5,614 bases of DNA from Chromatiales bacterium (GCA_026999335.1 JALTPW010000143.1:1-5614), one strand, 5' to 3'. Counted from the first letter of the stretch, positions 1-5,510 are shown. The notes: a model not told the origin generated them from the sequence alone. Translations and numbers: made by a program.

Positions 1-26
1 GGCAGTGCGGGCAATTCATGTGCCAT
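1..26 (-). CDS. sodB: Fe superoxide dismutase, N-terminal fragment (cut by window edge)
   Basis: Read on the minus strand, an ATG at 26-24 opens a frame translating MAHELPALP before the window ends. This is the characteristic beginning of proteobacterial iron superoxide dismutase, a cytoplasmic enzyme that converts superoxide to hydrogen peroxide and oxygen. An AGGAG Shine-Dalgarno lies eight bases upstream (39-35), which supports this start over the ATG at 20-18 in another frame. Only nine codons are visible, so no metal ligand or catalytic residue can be checked and the call rests on the N-terminal signature. The gene reads away from everything else in the window. A palindromic MITE-like element ends 33 bp upstream of the start codon, so the promoter must lie within or beyond it, or in the short remaining gap. 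In several gammaproteobacteria sodB lies near grxD, and a grxD is present here about 4.9 kb away, which mildly supports the identification. Confidence 0.68.
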
Positions 27-34
27 CGGGTATT

Positions 35-39
35 CTCCT
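35..39 (-). promoter_or_regulatory. Shine-Dalgarno of the sodB-like gene
   Basis: AGGAG read on the minus strand, followed by eight bases and then ATG at 26-24. It is the strongest ribosome-binding site in the left intergenic region and is what identifies the nine-codon fragment as a real gene start. Confidence 0.6.
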
Positions 40-59
40 GTCGATCTGTTTGATGTTAG

Positions 60-220
60 CCCGGAAATTTCATAAATTTGCGCAAAGATCGCGCAGGATA
101 TTGGTTCCACAGGGAAATTTCCGAAGGCGTCCCGTATCGGTGATTACGGGCAACTGAGGAAATATTTCCTGTGGAACCAATAGGCAAGCGAGACTGTGCA
201 TAATTTATGAATTTTCCGGG
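60..220. mobile_element. MITE-like palindromic element with TTAG target duplication
   Basis: A 161-bp non-coding element that is an imperfect palindrome almost from end to end. The terminal arms, 60-78 and 202-220, begin CCCGGAAA and pair at 18 of 19 positions. Inner arms 99-113 and 168-182 (TATTGGTTCCACAGG and its complement) pair perfectly over 15 bp. The centre holds a small hairpin, CCCGTA 131-136 with TACGGG 145-150. Immediately outside both ends is the tetranucleotide TTAG (56-59 and 221-224), which looks like a target-site duplication. Terminal inverted repeats, a short duplication and no coding capacity are the marks of a MITE moved in trans by a full-length insertion sequence. A four-base duplication suits several IS families (IS701-type elements are known for YTAG targets, and IS1380-type also duplicate about four bases). 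The family cannot be assigned from this window. It lies in the upstream region of the sodB-like gene. Confidence 0.6.
131..150. repeat. Central hairpin of the MITE-like palindrome
   Basis: CCCGTA (131-136) pairs with TACGGG (145-150) around the loop TCGGTGAT. It caps the long palindrome, so a transcript through the element from either side could fold into one extended hairpin. Confidence 0.5.
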
Positions 221-351
221 TTAGGGGGTAAATTAGGGCTCGCGGTAACCACTCATTCTAGCGGTTGGCGTCAGACTTGGCGATGAGCTGGACTCATTCT
301 AACCTGTTTGCGATCAATAACCAACTGAAATCCTATGATAAGGCGTGTTTG

Positions 352-476
352 GTAGGAGCGGGCCATGCCCGCGATGGTTGGCTTGAGCACATGACATTGT
401 GGGAGTGCCTGAAGGCGCTCCTGCAAGTGGGTGAAGTTTCGGCATAAAAACCATCGCGGGCATGGCCTGCTCCTAC
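352..476. repeat. REP cluster (BIME-like), three hairpins
   Basis: Two REP units lie in opposite orientation, 352-379 and 449-476. Each reads GTAGGAGC, G or A, GGCCATGCCCGC, then GATGGTT; they agree at 27 of 28 positions as inverted copies. The first folds as GCGGGC/GCCCGC (358-363 with 367-372) around the loop CAT. Between them a third hairpin at 397-426 has a 13-bp stem (three G-T pairs) and a TGAA loop. Read on the minus strand it has a similar AGGAGCG head but a different stem. The GTAGGAGCGGGC...GCCCGCGAT core is the classic REP of Pseudomonas and related gammaproteobacteria, where REPs are spread by RAYT (REP-associated tyrosine) transposases. No RAYT gene is in the window. The cluster lies between the divergent sodB-like and hyuB genes, 64 bp before the hyuB start. 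Confidence 0.85.
397..426. repeat. Inner hairpin of the REP cluster
   Basis: A 13-bp stem (397-409 with 414-426) closed by the tetraloop TGAA, with three G-T pairs. The minus-strand reading contains GCAGGAGCGCCTTCAGGC, resembling a second REP type whose head matches the flanking REPs but whose stem differs. This suggests a composite element and not just filler between two REPs. Confidence 0.6.
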
Positions 477-484
477 GGAGGTCT

Positions 485-514
485 TTGGGCAACCGTGTTT
501 TTTTGGGGCTTAAT
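485..514 (+). promoter_or_regulatory. Weak candidate promoter for hyuB
   Basis: TTGGGC at 485-490 and CTTAAT at 509-514, separated by 18 bases, form a poor but possible sigma70 pair 26 bp upstream of the hyuB start. It begins just after the REP cluster. The ribosome-binding site that follows is also weak (GAGAGA, 527-532, eight bases before ATG), so modest expression is expected. Confidence 0.25.
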
Positions 515-540
515 GCCGCCGGACTAGAGAGACCACGACC

Positions 541-2070
541 ATGAACGCCATCGAACTCAGCATCTTCGCCAGCCGTATCGAGGCGGTGTGTGACGAAATG
601 GGTGCGGTACTGCAACGTACCGCCTTTTCGCCCAACATCAAGGATCGCCTGGACTATTCCTGCGCCGTGTTTGACGCCGACGGCGAACTCTGCGCGCAGG
701 CCGCACACATCCCCGTGCACCTCGGCTCCATGGCCTATGCCATGCGCGGCATCGTGCGCGAGGTGGACTGGTCGCCTGGCGACATGGTGATCCTCAACGA
801 TCCCTTCCTCGGTGGTACCCACCTGCCTGACGTCACCCTGATTGCCCCCCTGCATGTGGCAGGCGAGCGGGTGGGCTTCATCGTCAACCGCGCCCATCAT
901 GCCGATATCGGCGCCAGCACTCCCGGCTCCATGCCCATTTCGCGGCGCCTCGATGAAGAAGGGCTGATCATTCCACCCTCCTACCTGCTACGTGCTGGCG
1001 AGCTGGACGAGGCGATGCTGCGGCACATTGCCGGGGTGACGACCCACCCGCAGCAGTCACGTGGCGACTTCGCTGCGCAGATCAGCGCCAACCGCACTGG
1101 GTTGGTGCGACTGCGAACGCTGGTCGGTGACGACGTGGGGGGGTACCAAGACGGTCTGCAACAGCTCAACGACTACGCCGAACGTCTGGCACAGAGCACC
1201 CTGTCGGCCATCCCCGATGGTGAGTACCATTTTTGCGACAGGATGGACGATGACGGCTGCGGCAATAGTGACCTGCCCATCGAAGTGAGTCTTCACGTCA
1301 GCGGCCACCATATTCGCGTCGACTTCGCTGGCACTGCGGCGCAGACTGCTGGAAACATCAATTGCCCGCTGTCGGTGGCTGCTGCCGGCGTGTATTACGC
1401 CTTTCGCTGTCTGATGCCGGCCCACACCCCTGCTGCCAGCGGCAGCTTCCGCAGTATCGAGATCCTTGCCCCCGAGGGCTGCCTGCTCAATGCCCGTCGC
1501 CCCGCTGCGGTGGCCGCCGGCAATGTCGAAACCAGCACCCGTGTTGTCGACGCGGTGCTGGGTGCGCTGGCTCAGGCCCTGCCCGACAGCATTGCCGCCG
1601 CCAGTCATGGCAGTATGAACAATCTCGCCATGGGTTCCCGTGTCGCCGGCAGTGAGTGGGATTATTACGAAACCATCGGTGGCGGTATGGGCGCCGGCCC
1701 GCGCGGCCCCGGTCTCAGTGCCGTACAGACCCATATGACCAACACCCTCAATACACCCATTGAGGTGCTGGAGAGCCACTACCCGCTGCGTATTTGCCGC
1801 TATGCCCTGCGTGACGGCTCCGGTGGCGCGGGCCGGCACTCCGGCGGCGACGGCCTGATCCGCGAATTTGAATTCCTTGCCCCGACCATTGTGACTCTGC
1901 TCACCGAGCGTCGCCGTCATGCTCCGTGGGGACTACAGGGCGGTGGCGATGGAGTAGTGGGGTGCAACCTGCGCAACGGTGAGATATTGCCACCAAAGGT
2001 CAGTTATGAGGCACCGGCCGGTGAGCGCCTGGCAGTGGAGACGCCGGGGGGGGGCGGTTGGGGTTCGTAG
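541..2070 (+). CDS. Hydantoinase B/oxoprolinase family protein (HyuB)
   Basis: A 509-residue cytoplasmic protein of the HyuB family. These are usually the beta subunits of ATP-dependent N-methylhydantoinase, 5-oxoprolinase or related carboxylase-like enzymes, working with an ATP-binding HyuA subunit. Family hallmarks occur in order: DRLDYSCAVFDADGEL near residues 35-50, AQAAHIPVHLGSM 52-64, NDPFLGGTHLPD 86-97, NRAHHADIG 116-124 (His and Asp likely metal ligands in this family), DEEGLIIPP, AGNVETSTRVVDAVLGAL, YYETIGGGMGAGP 375-387, and the glycine-rich end TPGGGGWG at 501-508. The gene is therefore complete, slightly short for the family (commonly about 510-590). The ATG at 541 suits the family N-terminus, though its Shine-Dalgarno is weak. 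No hyuA lies on either side: the next genes are sodB-like (divergent) and DUF1571 (convergent). The substrate cannot be inferred. Nine consecutive G at 2046-2054 encode the terminal glycines. Confidence 0.9.
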   Translation: MNAIELSIFASRIEAVCDEMGAVLQRTAFSPNIKDRLDYSCAVFDADGELCAQAAHIPVHLGSMAYAMRGIVREVDWSPGDMVILNDPFLGGTHLPDVTLIAPLHVAGERVGFIVNRAHHADIGASTPGSMPISRRLDEEGLIIPPSYLLRAGELDEAMLRHIAGVTTHPQQSRGDFAAQISANRTGLVRLRTLVGDDVGGYQDGLQQLNDYAERLAQSTLSAIPDGEYHFCDRMDDDGCGNSDLPIEVSLHVSGHHIRVDFAGTAAQTAGNINCPLSVAAAGVYYAFRCLMPAHTPAASGSFRSIEILAPEGCLLNARRPAAVAAGNVETSTRVVDAVLGALAQALPDSIAAASHGSMNNLAMGSRVAGSEWDYYETIGGGMGAGPRGPGLSAVQTHMTNTLNTPIEVLESHYPLRICRYALRDGSGGAGRHSGGDGLIREFEFLAPTIVTLLTERRRHAPWGLQGGGDGVVGCNLRNGEILPPKVSYEAPAGERLAVETPGGGGWGS

Positions 2071-2112
2071 AGTGATGGACATCGACCACCGTAGCGTTTT
2101 CTGCCTCATGCC

Positions 2113-2129
2113 TGGTGGGCTGTGCCCTA
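2113..2129. repeat. Small hairpin between convergent genes
   Basis: GGGC TGT GCCC (2117-2127) with partial flanking pairing lies between hyuB and the DUF1571 gene. It resembles a decayed copy of the widespread GTGGGC...GCCCAC intergenic hairpin. There is no T-tract on either strand, so it is not a convincing intrinsic terminator, although it sits where a bidirectional one would be expected. Confidence 0.25.
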
Positions 2130-2150
2130 CACAGAGATCTGGGGCGTGAA

Positions 2151-2885
2151 TCAGAAGTTGTAATCTGGATTGTCTGGATTGAAGTCCCGATCACTCAGCC
2201 CCACATTTACCTGCACGTCTTCGTAACCGTAATCCTCCACCTGTTGCAAACGCTCCTCCACCCCGTCCCACGAACGGATGCGCAGTGGTAATCCGGTGCG
2301 CAGGCTGACACAGAGCATGACCTCAGCGGCATACAGTCCCGGCTCCCTGTCTTTCGGCAGACGCAATTGATAACAGTGGCCGATTTCGCCGAAATGCCGT
2401 TGTTCACCAAGATCGGTGATATGTGCCTGCAATGCGGGATTGGCCCTGATCAGCGCCGCCGAGTCTGCGAAGTTGGCGACGATGGCGGGAAAAGGTAGCT
2501 GGTAGATACTGTGGCGATTGCCGCGCATGGCGAGGCGGCCGTGCGGATCGAGGTTTAGGGTCGGCAGCCAGCGCCCGGGGCTGATACGCAGTTGGTCGTC
2601 GTTCCAGCCGGAGCGGAACAGCAGTTCGCGGCCGCGATGGGTAGGTTCCTGCCACTTCATATAGATGTCATTAGGCGCGCGGTACTTGACCGTGATGTGC
2701 TCGATGGGCTGCTGGTGGCCGTCGGCGTATTCCTGTTTGTGGAAGGTGTAGGTGGTGTCGCGTAGCTGGCTAGTTGTGGTCTGCATGCGGGCGATGACGC
2801 TGTTGAAGAATGTTTCGGGCGCAATGGAATCGGCCCGTGTCGTGAAGGTGGTGAACAGCAGGGTGAGCAGGATGGCGTGTTGCAT
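2151..2885 (-). CDS. Secreted DUF1571-type protein of unknown function
   Basis: A 244-residue protein that resembles the DUF1571 family; no function is established that I know of. The N-terminus (MQHAILLTLLFTTFTTRA, probable cleavage after Ala18) looks like a Sec signal peptide, though with no lysine or arginine before the hydrophobic core, so a periplasmic location is inferred. The mature part carries family-like stretches: YRAPNDIYMKWQEPTHRGRELLFRSGWND around 68-96, a central LDPHGRLAMRGNRHSIYQL 112-130, and the ending DRDFNPDNPDYNF 232-244, whose DFxPxNPxYxF form is typical of the family. Two cysteines (171 and 192) could form a disulfide in the periplasm. The beta-rich pattern recalls LolA-like lipid or lipoprotein-binding folds, but that is speculation. 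The gene converges on hyuB (80 bp gap) and diverges from the amidotransferase gene (170 bp). No clear Shine-Dalgarno precedes the ATG, and no alternative upstream start is in frame. Confidence 0.82.
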   Translation of the reverse strand: MQHAILLTLLFTTFTTRADSIAPETFFNSVIARMQTTTSQLRDTTYTFHKQEYADGHQQPIEHITVKYRAPNDIYMKWQEPTHRGRELLFRSGWNDDQLRISPGRWLPTLNLDPHGRLAMRGNRHSIYQLPFPAIVANFADSAALIRANPALQAHITDLGEQRHFGEIGHCYQLRLPKDREPGLYAAEVMLCVSLRTGLPLRIRSWDGVEERLQQVEDYGYEDVQVNVGLSDRDFNPDNPDYNF

Positions 2886-2950
2886 GGCGCTTGGCTGTGT
2901 TGTCTTGGTCAGAGAGTGGAATCTAGCTGGGTATGTTGCTGCGTAACGTA

Positions 2951-2990
2951 CCCCTCATCCTAACCTTATTCCCCTTGAAAGGAAGAAGGG
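2951..2990. repeat. Intergenic CCCCTCATCCTAACC-type hairpin repeat
   Basis: The string CCCCTCATCCTAACCTTATT leads into a hairpin whose arms 2964-2972 and 2981-2989 pair at 8 of 9 positions around an eight-base loop. Its form matches a dispersed intergenic repeat seen across proteobacteria (CCCTCACCCTAACC, then a C-rich/G-rich stem). It lies between the divergent DUF1571 and amidotransferase genes. It could affect the mRNA leader of the minus-strand gene, but it lacks a T-tract for termination. Confidence 0.5.
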
Positions 2991-3022
2991 AGTTGCTGCC
3001 TGCCGCCGGGAGTTGTTTCGGG

Positions 3023-3028
3023 TAGAAT
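3023..3028 (+). promoter_or_regulatory. Candidate -10 box for the amidotransferase gene
   Basis: TAGAAT, in the context GGGTAGAATGCCGC, is a good sigma70 -10 hexamer and would give a leader of roughly 20 bases before the ATG at 3056. No convincing -35 hexamer sits 16-18 bases upstream (TTGCTG at 2993 is too far). The promoter may therefore be activator-dependent or use another sigma factor. Osmotic induction would be expected for this gene but is not visible in the sequence. Confidence 0.35.
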
Positions 3029-3055
3029 GCCGCATTCATTATTCTGGATGGCGAT

Positions 3056-4840
3056 ATGTGCGGCATTTGTGGTGAATTGCGTTTCGATGGCCAGCCCTCC
3101 GAGGCGGTGACTATCGCGACCATGAACGGGAAACTGGCCCGGCGCGGCCCGGATGACGAGGGCATGCACTTTAGTGGGCCGTTGGGGCTGGGCCATCGGC
3201 GGCTGTCGGTGATCGATCTCTCCGCGCGTTCGCACCAGCCCATGGTCGATGAAGAGCTGGGTCTGTCGCTGGTGTTCAACGGCGCCATCTACAACTACAA
3301 GGCCCTGCGGGCGGAGCTGCAGGCGGTGGGCTACCGCTTCTTCTCCGACGGCGATACCGAGGTGATTCTTAAGGCCTACCATCACTGGGGCGAACGCTGT
3401 GTCGAGGAGCTGCACGGCATGTTCGCCTTCGCCATCTGGGATCAAGCCCGGCGGTGTCTGTTCACGGCGCGCGACCGCCTGGGCATCAAGCCCTTCTATT
3501 ATTCACAGGTGGAGAGCGGCTTTCGTTTTGCCTCCAATACGCAGGCGTTGTTGGCTGCCGGCGGGGTGGATAAGACCATCGACCCGGTGGGCCTGCACCA
3601 CCAGCTCACCCTGCATGCGGTGATCCCCGCGCCGCATACTATTCTCAAAGGTGTGCGCAAGCTGGCCCCCGGCCACACGCTTACCATTACCTCCGATGGG
3701 CAGATACAGCCCCGGCAATATTGGTGTCTGAACGCCACTCGCCCCGCCGAACCGAAGTCCGAACAGGCGTGGGTTCAGCTGATTCACGATGCCCTGCGCA
3801 AGGCTGTGGAGCGCCGCCTGACGGTGGCCGATGTGCCGGTGGGCGTGTTGCTCTCGGGTGGCCTGGACTCCAGTCTGCTGGTGGGCTTGCTGGCCGAGGC
3901 AGGGGTGGAGGATCTGCGCACCTTCTCCATCGGTTTCGAGGACGTGGCCGATGAGGCCGGTAGTGAGTTCGTGTATTCCGATGCGGTAGTGGAGCATTTT
4001 GGCACGTGCCACACCAAGTACCATATCCCAAACAGTGAGGTGTTGCCGAATCTGCCGAATGCCATCGACAATATGGCTGAACCCATGGTCGGGCAGGATG
4101 CAGTGGCCTTTTATCTGCTCGCCGAGCGTGTTTCGCAGGACGTGAAAGTGGTGCAGAGCGGTCAGGGTGCGGATGAGCTGTTCGGTGGTTATTTTTGGTA
4201 TCCGCAGATGGATGCTGACCAGGGCTCCAACCTCGAGCGCTTTGCGCGACACTATTTCGACCGCCCGCACAGCGAGTTCCTCGAGACCGTTACCGAGCCT
4301 TACCGTGGCAGCGATCCGACCTCCCGGCTGGTGCGCGAGCGTCTGGCCGAGGCGGGTGCCGACACCTTTATTGATCGCGTGCTGCGCTTCGACGTTACCA
4401 CCCTGATTGTCGATGATCCGGTCAAGCGTGTCGACAACATGACCATGGCCTGGGGTCTGGAGGCGCGTGTGCCTTTCCTCGATCACGAACTGGTGGAATT
4501 GGCCATGCGCATGCCGCCGGAGCTGAAGCTCATGTCCGGCGGCAAGCATGTGCTTAAGCGCATCGCCCGCGGACTGATTCCGGACTCGGTCATTGATCGG
4601 CCCAAGGGCTATTTTCCCATGCCGGCGCTGAAATACGTGCGCGGTGACTTTCTTGAATTCATGCGTGATATCCTCGACTCTGGAGCTTGCCGCCGGCGCG
4701 GAGTGTTCGAGCGTTACTACGTGGAAAAGCTGCTGGCGGCGCCGGATCAATATTTCACCAAACTGCAGGGCAGCAAGCTATGGCATCTGGCTCTGCTGGA
4801 GCTGTGGTTGCAGCGTAATGTGGATACAGCACCGGAATAG
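3056..4840 (+). CDS. asnO: N-acetylglutaminylglutamine amidotransferase (asparagine synthase family)
   Basis: A 594-residue cytoplasmic class II glutamine amidotransferase. The N-terminal glutaminase domain has the nucleophile Cys2 (start MCGICGE, which fixes the ATG, since Cys must follow the cleaved Met), RRGPD 29-33, HRRL 47-50, FNGAIYN 74-80 and GDTE 99-102. The synthetase domain has the ATP pyrophosphatase loop SGGLDSS 267-273, SGQGADELFGGYFWYP 368-383, DDPVKRVDNM 453-462, EARVPFLD 469-476 and RPKGYFP 515-521. The GQGADELF.GY.WYP and DDPVKRVDNMTMAWGLEARVPFLD blocks and the GSKLW ending agree closely with my memory of the Pseudomonas enzyme that amidates N-acetylglutaminylglutamine. That reaction gives the osmoprotectant dipeptide NAGGN, using glutamine and ATP. 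The length also fits that subfamily (about 590). The usual partners, ngg (which makes the dipeptide) and an M42-family peptidase gene, are not adjacent: grxD follows instead. Ordinary asparagine synthetase is the less likely alternative. Confidence 0.87.
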   Translation: MCGICGELRFDGQPSEAVTIATMNGKLARRGPDDEGMHFSGPLGLGHRRLSVIDLSARSHQPMVDEELGLSLVFNGAIYNYKALRAELQAVGYRFFSDGDTEVILKAYHHWGERCVEELHGMFAFAIWDQARRCLFTARDRLGIKPFYYSQVESGFRFASNTQALLAAGGVDKTIDPVGLHHQLTLHAVIPAPHTILKGVRKLAPGHTLTITSDGQIQPRQYWCLNATRPAEPKSEQAWVQLIHDALRKAVERRLTVADVPVGVLLSGGLDSSLLVGLLAEAGVEDLRTFSIGFEDVADEAGSEFVYSDAVVEHFGTCHTKYHIPNSEVLPNLPNAIDNMAEPMVGQDAVAFYLLAERVSQDVKVVQSGQGADELFGGYFWYPQMDADQGSNLERFARHYFDRPHSEFLETVTEPYRGSDPTSRLVRERLAEAGADTFIDRVLRFDVTTLIVDDPVKRVDNMTMAWGLEARVPFLDHELVELAMRMPPELKLMSGGKHVLKRIARGLIPDSVIDRPKGYFPMPALKYVRGDFLEFMRDILDSGACRRRGVFERYYVEKLLAAPDQYFTKLQGSKLWHLALLELWLQRNVDTAPE

Positions 4841-4864
4841 CTTACCGGATTAATCCTGACTTCA

Positions 4865-4895
4865 TTGCTCGGAAATAATCGGGTAGACTTATGAA
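4865..4895 (+). promoter_or_regulatory. Weak candidate promoter for grxD
   Basis: TTGCTC (4865-4870) and TATGAA (4890-4895), with a 19-base spacer, are a possible sigma70 pair in the 127-bp gap after the amidotransferase gene. No intrinsic terminator is seen between the two genes, so read-through from upstream is also possible. Confidence 0.25.
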
Positions 4896-4924
4896 TCTCC
4901 TTTAAAACGCTGCACGGAGACCCC

Positions 4925-4930
4925 ATGTAG
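4925..4930 (+). other. Minimal start-stop (ATG-TAG) in the grxD leader
   Basis: CGGAGACCCC is followed directly by ATG TAG: a Shine-Dalgarno-like GGAG (4916-4919), five bases, a start codon and an immediate stop. It lies 38 bp before the grxD start codon. If ribosomes load here they would initiate and terminate at once, which can affect downstream translation; equally it may be chance. Confidence 0.2.
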
Positions 4931-4952
4931 CAAACTGAATTGAATTATTGAA

Positions 4953-4958
4953 GAGAGG
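4953..4958 (+). promoter_or_regulatory. Shine-Dalgarno of grxD
   Basis: GAGAGG, nine bases before the ATG at 4968. It supports this start, which also gives the family's usual N-terminus. Confidence 0.5.
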
Positions 4959-4967
4959 CTGAGCAAG

Positions 4968-5303
4968 ATGGACGTATTGGAACGCATCAAAGAACAGGTC
5001 GAGAGCCACCCTGTCGTGCTTTACATGAAGGGCACACCGCAATTGCCGCAGTGTGGATTTTCCTCCCGTACCGCCGAAGCCCTGGGTGCCTGTGGCGAAG
5101 AATTTGCCTATGTGAATGTGCTGTCGGATCCGGAAGTCTTCGAGAACCTGCCGCGCTTTGCTGACTGGCCCACTTTCCCTCAGCTGTACATCAATGGCGA
5201 GTTGATTGGCGGTTGTGACATTACCCTGGAGTTGTATCAGCAGGGTGATCTGCAAAAGATGGTCAAGGAAGCCATGGCGGGCAGGAAAAAGGAAGACACC
5301 TGA
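4968..5303 (+). CDS. grxD: Monothiol glutaredoxin Grx4
   Basis: A 111-residue cytoplasmic monothiol glutaredoxin, close to the usual size (E. coli Grx4 has 115). The single active-site motif CGFS occupies 29-32, inside MKGTPQLPQCGFS. Lys21 is the expected glutathione-contacting lysine. The cis-proline loop WPTFPQ (67-72) and the GGCD motif (81-84) complete the glutathione site. Members of this family bind a [2Fe-2S] cluster as a glutathione-ligated dimer. They act in iron-sulfur cluster transfer and iron homeostasis, often with BolA proteins, and not as general disulfide reductases. One extra cysteine (Cys42) is non-motif. The start at 4968 has a reasonable Shine-Dalgarno and gives the normal N-terminal helix MDVLERIKEQVESHPVVLYM. 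It follows the amidotransferase gene by 127 bp on the same strand, probably as a separate unit. A probable terminator lies just downstream. Confidence 0.95.
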   Translation: MDVLERIKEQVESHPVVLYMKGTPQLPQCGFSSRTAEALGACGEEFAYVNVLSDPEVFENLPRFADWPTFPQLYINGELIGGCDITLELYQQGDLQKMVKEAMAGRKKEDT

Positions 5304-5311
5304 GACAGTCC

Positions 5312-5358
5312 GCCGGGAGGGTATCCCGTGCCCGGCAACAGAAGCCGCTGTTTGTTTT
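5312..5358 (+). terminator. Possible intrinsic terminator after grxD
   Basis: Two hairpins follow the stop codon in tandem. The first pairs GCCGGG (5312-5317) with CCCGGC (5331-5336) and encloses a small GGG/CCC stem. The second pairs AACAG (5337-5341) with CTGTT (5348-5352) and runs into a T-rich tail, TTGTTTT, up to 5358. The second stem is only five pairs and the tail is broken by a G, so termination may be partial. Confidence 0.42.
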
Positions 5359-5420
5359 AATCCTGTCGAAAGTAGGTCTTTGGGGAGCGAAACAATATTC
5401 ATCGAAGGCGCAGCCGCAGA

Positions 5421-5470
5421 CATTGCCCACCGATGCAGGCTTCCAGTGTTCACGAAAATGGTGGGCAGTG
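5421..5470. repeat. Inverted repeat CATTGCCCACC / GGTGGGCAGTG
   Basis: Arms 5421-5431 and 5460-5470 pair over 11 bp with one G-T pair, separated by 28 bases. It lies in the 311-bp gene-free stretch 5304-5614. The arm is of the same kind as the GTGGGC-type intergenic hairpins, and there is no T-tract to make it a terminator. Confidence 0.5.
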
Positions 5471-5510
5471 CCTAGTGGTTCATGCGGAAAGTTATGTCAC
5501 TGTTCGCTTC

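Noticed and set aside
60..220. Palindrome as an attenuator or riboswitch native to sodB
   Set aside because: The TTAG duplication exactly at both ends and the terminal inverted repeats fit an inserted element better; a secondary regulatory role remains possible and is listed as a finding.
265..447. 60-codon frame on the plus strand
   Set aside because: It runs through the first REP and the inner hairpin, has no convincing ribosome-binding site and no recognisable protein character.
498..504. Run of seven T as an intrinsic terminator
   Set aside because: No stem immediately precedes it; the nearest hairpin, in the right REP, ends more than 25 bp earlier, and no plus-strand gene lies upstream.
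271..900. 209-codon frame on the minus strand
   Set aside because: It is antisense to the start of hyuB and continues through the REP cluster; the hyuB strand has clear family motifs, so this is a shadow frame of GC-rich DNA.
1057..1920. 287-codon antisense frame inside hyuB
   Set aside because: Composition (rich in His, Gly, Ala, Thr) is typical of an antisense shadow; hyuB motifs continue throughout the interval on the plus strand.
3503..4750. 415-codon antisense frame inside the amidotransferase gene
   Set aside because: It lies wholly opposite strongly conserved catalytic motifs and has no recognisable domain or ribosome-binding site.
3056..4840. Ordinary asparagine synthetase AsnB
   Set aside because: The domain plan is shared, but the GQGADELF.GY.WYP and DDPVKRVDNMTMAWGLEARVPFLD blocks and the length of 594 fit the NAGGN amidotransferase subfamily better. 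This is judged from memory of family sequences, not a search.
5206..5475. 89-codon plus-strand frame overlapping the end of grxD
   Set aside because: It starts inside grxD and passes through the probable terminator and an inverted repeat; no protein family is suggested.
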